From: CAYJAD01 sp964371835
GTDB lineage: Bacteria; Desulfobacterota; Desulfovibrionia; Desulfovibrionales; Desulfovibrionaceae
Assembly (NCBI GenBank): GCA_964371835.1
Contig: CAYJOP010000020.1
Location: forward strand, 1 to 27,357
DNA length: 27,357 nucleotides
Direction of reading: 5' to 3'
The translations under genes and the position numbers were made by a program. Shown here in pieces: positions 24,401 to 27,357 of this stretch. Below the pieces are notes generated by a model. That model did no database searches, was not told where the DNA came from, and saw only the letters and a program-made list of their open reading frames with translations. Every line of letters begins with the position of its first letter. The first letter of the stretch is position 1.

Positions 24401-24734
24401 GTCTGACACACTTAACTTTGATGACGTTTTAGTTGACGGTGGTGAGGGTATGGACGTGCTACTAGTTGGTGCTGCAAACCTTAATGATGCAAAATCAATG
24501 CTTGGCGCAGACATTACTAACACAGAAATAATCATTGCTGGTGATAATATCACAGGTGCAACCACTGCAGAAATATTCACCGAAATTGGTATAAATACCA
24601 ATGGAGATATGTTCGAACTTAGCTCCTCAAACTGGACAAAAGGAACTTCTATCAATGGCTACACTGAACTAACTAATAATGATGATAGTTCTATTACAAT
24701 CTTAGTAGAAACTACTAAACTTGACTTTAGCTAA
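21471..24734 (+). CDS. large RTX-type adhesin, type I secretion substrate
   Basis: The 1087-residue protein resembles LapA-like surface adhesins. It has no signal peptide. Residues 1-95 form a conserved head (MSDILLQKPQAGQVV..., LDFDANDAFLERED, QDFYVAYTADNMPIF) ending in a di-alanine site PAAG (92-95) like that cut by LapG proteases. Residues about 145-540 are Ig-like beta domains (VSGTVTGLFSNGDTVTINV, DGKYTLSATV). Residues about 565-820 are six to seven repeats of 30-38 residues with a core VNMGSGNDEININV. Then come NMEEIRFG, a short RTX block (GNDTIKG...YGDDIIFGDMGD) and a C-terminal secretion domain shared with both neighbours. AAAAGGA precedes the ATG. No T1SS transporter gene is in the window. 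The conserved leader upstream is probably its regulator. Confidence 0.85.
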   Translation: MSDILLQKPQAGQVVTVTPQADDRIILDFDANDAFLEREDNNLNMSFEDESAIILQDFYVAYTADNMPIFIIGEEIVDGDTFFAALTSELKPAAGNESSSGSGFSVQLISGSLQEGLHSLGGVESGFTPGEQRDGMRALQPTDETAPDAEVTGDVTLQLEGDDNFINAVEEADGITLSGIISNVSGEVSNLVVVIDSIEYTVANGGLTLNGNEFTVTVPNGTLADGNYTATVTGTVTDGDGNTLNLSAQQDFTLDTVFGDGTDTTTLTLDSIEDDGIIDEKELPDGIEVSGTVTGLFSNGDTVTINVLDTNGNPVLDDNGNPYIVTTTVDAAGNFNATLDGKYYDDGKYTLSATVAATDDIGNTNSASDSKDVVVSSTTMELEVDDVVGDRYYNENVTGKIDVNFNGNPEDFTFIVKIGGKEYEVEASTGGTIKLPSTGLPGNSQSEVIITPVPGKEGEYTFTYIPYGTGSSDAKVEFEIVLEQKETGHTEVGDVKVDTIHRDIEVVNIGNFNQYSTNMTIEGEYSGPNLRPYNYSQLQHYFNSNREHDFVIEGTQIGTGYRTTHLTTHNGDDQITINSTGSAIYAYNNNRYHGDTTNINMGNGNDELTLNVQNSSGDKYGILTTSTGSRAYTASNVNMGNDDDILNINIINNTGQGRAIWTQGEGGHTNVNMGSGNDEININVTGNSAGYGVASYGGTSNVNLNAGNDTVTINVSENRGNAYGIYAARQGHGASKTANINLGEDNDTLTINVHNNNGAGYGLYSHRSNGPAPAANVRMGSGNDNLIVDVTGNKNGNYALFSNLSSNNIYGEANDDNISLNGYIATNGGTNLIDGGADHDTLALTNTVSNNSMTFKGDADNLDMHYGAGSKQADINNMEEIRFGWEFDAKSDQFVKATDHNGDGQDDAVAANYNVDFSQVAAAADGSGLTIITADGNDTIKGTQGADEIYAGYGDDIIFGDMGDKIFAEAGDDLIDMSDTLNFDDVLVDGGEGMDVLLVGAANLNDAKSMLGADITNTEIIIAGDNITGATTAEIFTEIGINTNGDMFELSSSNWTKGTSINGYTELTNNDDSSITILVETTKLDFS
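23172..23890 (+). repeat. tandem protein repeats in the RTX adhesin
   Basis: Six to seven degenerate units encode the pattern N-[VI]-[NR]-M-G-x-G-N-D-x-[LI]-x-[IV]-N-V followed by 12-20 variable residues, often with GYG or GYA and an S/T-rich turn. Units begin near INMGNGNDE, VNMGNDDD, VNMGSGNDE, VNLNAGNDT, INLGEDNDT and VRMGSGNDN. The G-x-G-N-D cores look like calcium-binding RTX turns spaced by longer strands, so this is probably an extended beta-helix. Confidence 0.75.
24306..24734 (+). repeat. direct repeat of the RTX C-terminal domain, copy B
   Basis: This is the counterpart of 20328-20759. It encodes ADEIYAGYGDDIIFGDMGD to the C-terminus TKLDFS. The part of the third gene visible at 27220-27357 encodes a diverged version (YAGEGDDIIF, DLINLSDSLN, DVLVDG). 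Confidence 0.8.
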
Positions 24735-24745
24735 ACTACAACAAC

Positions 24746-24780
24746 TTAAGCCCCTCTGTGTTTTCACAAGAGGGGCTTAA
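24746..24780 (+). terminator. terminator after the RTX adhesin
   Basis: TTAAGCCCCTCTGTG (24746-24760) pairs with CACA-A-GAGGGGCTTAA (24765-24780), giving 15 pairs with one bulged A around a TTTT loop, 11 nt after the stop codon. The T-run after it is short, but stem strength and position support termination. Confidence 0.75.
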
Positions 24781-25054
24781 TATAAATAACAAACTCTCTT
24801 TCGGCCGTTATTATAGCCAACGCAGGGCAAAGCGTGCTTGGAAGAAAGGACCGTAAATCAATATTTTACTGAATTTTTAGCTTGTTTTTTACATACTGAT
24901 TAATTTTAAAAAATTTTCAAAATATTAAAAAAACACTTGCAATCAAGTCATATGTGTAGTATGAGCTAGTCAAGAGATATATAGCGACTATTATCATACA
25001 TGCCATATAAGAACATCATATAGCATTATTATGAATATCGCTATATTTAGCTTA
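24781..25054. other. gene-free region before the second leader copy
   Basis: No ORF is supported. The CTTGCAATC block at 24936-24944 resembles the promoter candidate of copy 1. A 9-bp inverted repeat, ATATAGCGA (24979-24987) and TCGCTATAT (25038-25046), encloses 50 nt and has no counterpart upstream of copy 1. Confidence 0.4.
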
Positions 25055-25405
25055 GTTTGATGTCTTTGACATCCTCACTTATATATTGGACATATTAAAA
25101 GTTTTGCTGATTGTTTGATTGGCAAGGCTGAGTGACCGGCACTTTGCTTTAATATGTCTGGCGAAAAATCCGCTTGTTTTTCGACCGTTCGCTGATTCTC
25201 ATATTAATCCAGCGACCTCATAGTTTCCGTAGGTACGTTCTGTTATATTATACTTGAACGTATTACTATGTTGTGTGGGTAGTATGCACAAGCATGGTCC
25301 TGATATTATGAGTTTTGTTGGATATCAACATTTTCCTACACCTCATAATATCATCACGCCACTCACTGTGTCACATTTTGCGTGTCTATGCTTGCAAATT
25401 AATTG
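25055..25405 (+). ncRNA. conserved structured leader, copy 2 (candidate cis-regulatory RNA)
   Basis: This is the second copy of the element at 21051-21433. Helices seen: GATGTC/GACATC (25059-25064, 25068-25073); GACATATTAAA/TTTAATATGTC (25089-25099, 25148-25158) enclosing TGCTG/CGGCA (25105-25109, 25137-25141); CGAAAAA/TTTTTCG (25162-25168, 25177-25183); TCGCTG/CAGCGA (25189-25194, 25210-25215); TACGTTC/GAACGTA (25234-25240, 25256-25262); and a perfect 12-bp stem TGATATTATGAG/CTCATAATATCA (25301-25312, 25342-25353) capped by GTTGG-ATA-TCAAC (25317-25329). Sequence differences from copy 1 mostly preserve pairing. AAAGGA precedes the RTX start just downstream. Confidence 0.7.
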
Positions 25406-25427
25406 AAAAAAACAGAAAGGATTTATT

Positions 25428-27357
25428 ATGTCTGACATTTTATTACAAAAACCAGAAGCTGGCCAAGTTGTATCTCTTGCACCTCAAGCCAATGACCGTT
25501 TAGTATTTGAATTTTCACCCGATGATGTATTGCTTGAGCGCAATTTAGACACCCTTGTACTGTCATTCAGAGATGGTTCAAGTATACAGCTTGTAGATTT
25601 TTATGTGTCTTATACCGCTGAAAATATGCCAGAGTTTGTAATTGATGGCGAAATTGTTGACGGCCAAACATTTTTTGCAGCCTTTGAAGATCTTTTGCCA
25701 GCATTAGGTCAACAAGGCGTAAATGGTGGCGGAACTATTACTAGATTAATCGAAACCAGCTTAAATAGTGATGGTGTTGGCAGCTTGGGTGGCTTGAGCA
25801 ACTTGGGTAGTGAAGATGCCCCTACTTCAAGAACTGCTTTTGGATTTAATTCGACCTTCCCTAGCCCTACACCTGCTTTATCAGACACGCCTACGACTGA
25901 CGGCAGTGGCCCTTCTGTTGTTACTGGCATAAATTTGGGCACAGGTTCTGTTGCAAGCTCTGACAGTGCTAGACTTAGCAACCATGAGCTAGGTTCAGTT
26001 GCTCTACCTGCTGGTACTACCTTTGCTGGCGGTGCCACTACTTTTGCTGCTAAAACAGCTGATGGTAAAGACATTGGAACTTTTTCCATTGCCAACGATA
26101 AATTGTACTTTACGCAAAACTCACCATTTGACCACTCAGGCCTTGCTGGAGATTTTTCTGGTTCCATAAATTTACCATTTGTCAATGCCGCTGGTGCCCC
26201 AGGTTTTGTTACCGTTAGTGTTACCATTGCTGATAGTGTGCCAAGCATTAGTGCAAATGATTTTAATTTTGTTACTAATAAGGGCTTTAGCCAAGACTCC
26301 AGCATTACTTTTAGCAACATGGAAGATGGTTTGGCTGAAATTAAAATCAATGGCTCTGTTGGCACAATTCAACCTGATGGTAAGTATCTTTTTAATCTTA
26401 ATGATGGTGAACTTTTACTAGACATTGCAACAGGCAATTTTACATTTACAGCCACTAAGGGCGTTTTGACTGCTACTCAGAATGTAAATATCGAAGTAAC
26501 AGATAAAGATGGCGATATTACCACTGGTAATTTTGACATAGACATTAGCACCAATGTTATTACTGGGTGGTCTATGCATGTTAATAGCAATCAAAGAAAG
26601 ACTCAAAACATGACAAACGATAATGATATTTTCATTCTAGATACCAATGGCGGCACAGCTATGAGTGCCAATAACGGACAATATAAGACATCTTCTACTA
26701 ATACTCTAAACGCTGGTAGTGGAGACGACCTTGTATCCATTGATGGTCGTATTAGTATCGGTGGTGGTGGTACTAATAGATATAGATCTAACATCATTGA
26801 AGGTGGTGCTGGTGAAGACACCCTAGCACTCACCAATACAATAAGTAATAATACTTTCACCGGTGGCGGTAATGCTGACCACATTACTGGTAACTTGCAA
26901 CATGCCGGCAGTGGCTGGACATACCCAACCTTTCAGTTCAAAAATTTTGAAGAATTACGTTTCGGACATGAATATAAAATAACAAAAAATGCTGCTGGCG
27001 ACCCCATAAAGGGTGAATGGGTATTGGACTCTGATAACTACACCATTAACTTTAGCAACGTAAGTGCTGGTAGTGGTGGTTCTGGCATTAGCATTATGAC
27101 AGCCAATGGCAATGATAAAATTTATGGAACTAAGGGGCATGACACCATTGACGGCGGCAATGGTAATGATTACCTCTCTGGCGGCAATGGTAACGATGTT
27201 ATCTACGGCGGAGCAGGTGATGACACAGTTTATGCTGGTGAAGGTGATGACATCATATTCAGCGGAACTGGTAAAGACAAAATCTATGCGGATAAAGGTA
27301 ACGACCTCATAAACTTGTCTGATTCACTAAACATTAAAGACGTTTTAGTTGACGGCG
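25428..27357 (+). CDS. RTX-type adhesin, third paralogue, cut by the window end
   Basis: An ATG at 25428 with AAAGGA upstream opens a frame that stays open to the window end (643 codons seen). The head (1-94) matches the previous gene: MSDILLQKPEAGQVVSLAPQ, DFYVSYTAENMPEFVID and EIVDGQTFFAAF, but the di-alanine site reads PALG (91-94) instead of PAAG. Residues about 100-380 are Ser/Thr/Gly/Pro-rich, then a beta domain with VTDKDGDITTG. A block shared with the paralogue follows (GEDTLALTNTISNN, FEELRFG). Residues about 567-625 hold regular nonapeptide RTX repeats (GGNGNDYLS, GGNGNDVIY, GGAGDDTVY), more canonical than in the paralogue. The secretion domain is only begun. Probably a calcium-binding type I-secreted surface protein. 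Confidence 0.85.
   Translation, partial: MSDILLQKPEAGQVVSLAPQANDRLVFEFSPDDVLLERNLDTLVLSFRDGSSIQLVDFYVSYTAENMPEFVIDGEIVDGQTFFAAFEDLLPALGQQGVNGGGTITRLIETSLNSDGVGSLGGLSNLGSEDAPTSRTAFGFNSTFPSPTPALSDTPTTDGSGPSVVTGINLGTGSVASSDSARLSNHELGSVALPAGTTFAGGATTFAAKTADGKDIGTFSIANDKLYFTQNSPFDHSGLAGDFSGSINLPFVNAAGAPGFVTVSVTIADSVPSISANDFNFVTNKGFSQDSSITFSNMEDGLAEIKINGSVGTIQPDGKYLFNLNDGELLLDIATGNFTFTATKGVLTATQNVNIEVTDKDGDITTGNFDIDISTNVITGWSMHVNSNQRKTQNMTNDNDIFILDTNGGTAMSANNGQYKTSSTNTLNAGSGDDLVSIDGRISIGGGGTNRYRSNIIEGGAGEDTLALTNTISNNTFTGGGNADHITGNLQHAGSGWTYPTFQFKNFEELRFGHEYKITKNAAGDPIKGEWVLDSDNYTINFSNVSAGSGGSGISIMTANGNDKIYGTKGHDTIDGGNGNDYLSGGNGNDVIYGGAGDDTVYAGEGDDIIFSGTGKDKIYADKGNDLINLSDSLNIKDVLVDG

Noticed and set aside
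24979..25046. 9-bp inverted repeat as part of the conserved leader
   Set aside because: It has no counterpart upstream of the first leader copy, so it cannot be counted as part of the conserved structure.
21051..25405. The repeated leader as an insertion element
   Set aside because: There is no transposase, no terminal inverted repeats and no target duplication; both copies sit at the same position relative to homologous genes and differ by compensatory changes.
25709..26365. A 218-residue minus-strand frame opposite the third RTX gene
   Set aside because: The plus-strand frame from 25428 has clear paralogy to its neighbour and stays open to the end; the minus frame is a low-complexity shadow.

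Overview
The window looks like a chromosome segment of a low-GC, flagellated, Gram-negative anaerobe. The best fit is a member or relative of the Desulfovibrionaceae. This is inferred from gene content and arrangement: an isolated mannose-type PTS EIID next to HPr and EI, a fused AccA-AccD carboxyltransferase with its own biotin carboxylase and carrier beside ssb, MotAB, a PilZ protein, and type-I-secreted RTX proteins with a LapA-like head. No rRNA, tRNA, CRISPR array, transposase or phage gene was seen.

Layout. (1) 1-3613, plus strand: a short gene-free stretch with a strong hairpin, then EIID, ptsH (HPr, TTG start), ptsI and smpB in a tight run. (2) 3582-7962: comEC overlapping the end of smpB, then rfbC and gmd for nucleotide sugars. 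(3) 8045-10336: a near-consensus promoter with a palindrome in its spacer, motA-motB, a hairpin-rich gap, and a PilZ protein. (4) 10429-15134: a divergent acyl-CoA (probably acetyl-CoA) carboxylase cluster of biotin carboxylase, alpha-beta fused carboxyltransferase and a biotinyl-domain protein with an unusual acceptor motif, followed by a 109-residue unknown. (5) 15156-17776: ssb and a methyltransferase-glycosyltransferase fusion, closed by a strong hairpin shared with the convergent ilvD. (6) 19539-17869, minus strand: ilvD, preceded by a possible 32-codon leader ORF. (7) 19650-27357: three tandem RTX-type paralogues: a 182-residue internally deleted form, a 1087-residue full form, and a third that runs off the window.

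The most interesting signal is non-coding. About 350-380 nt upstream of the second and third RTX genes is a conserved leader (about 21051-21433 and 25055-25405). It keeps the same series of helices in both copies. One helix has two double compensatory base-pair changes, and others change only to wobble pairs or in loop length. This argues for selection on RNA structure and suggests an undescribed cis-regulatory RNA controlling surface adhesins.

Functionally the window mixes housekeeping (trans-translation, SSB, branched-chain amino acids, malonyl-CoA supply) with surface and motility functions (flagellar stator, PilZ, nucleotide sugars, glycosyltransferase, RTX adhesins). A c-di-GMP-linked switch between motility and attachment is a reasonable inference from the PilZ protein and the LapG-like di-alanine site in one adhesin, but it is not shown by the sequence alone.
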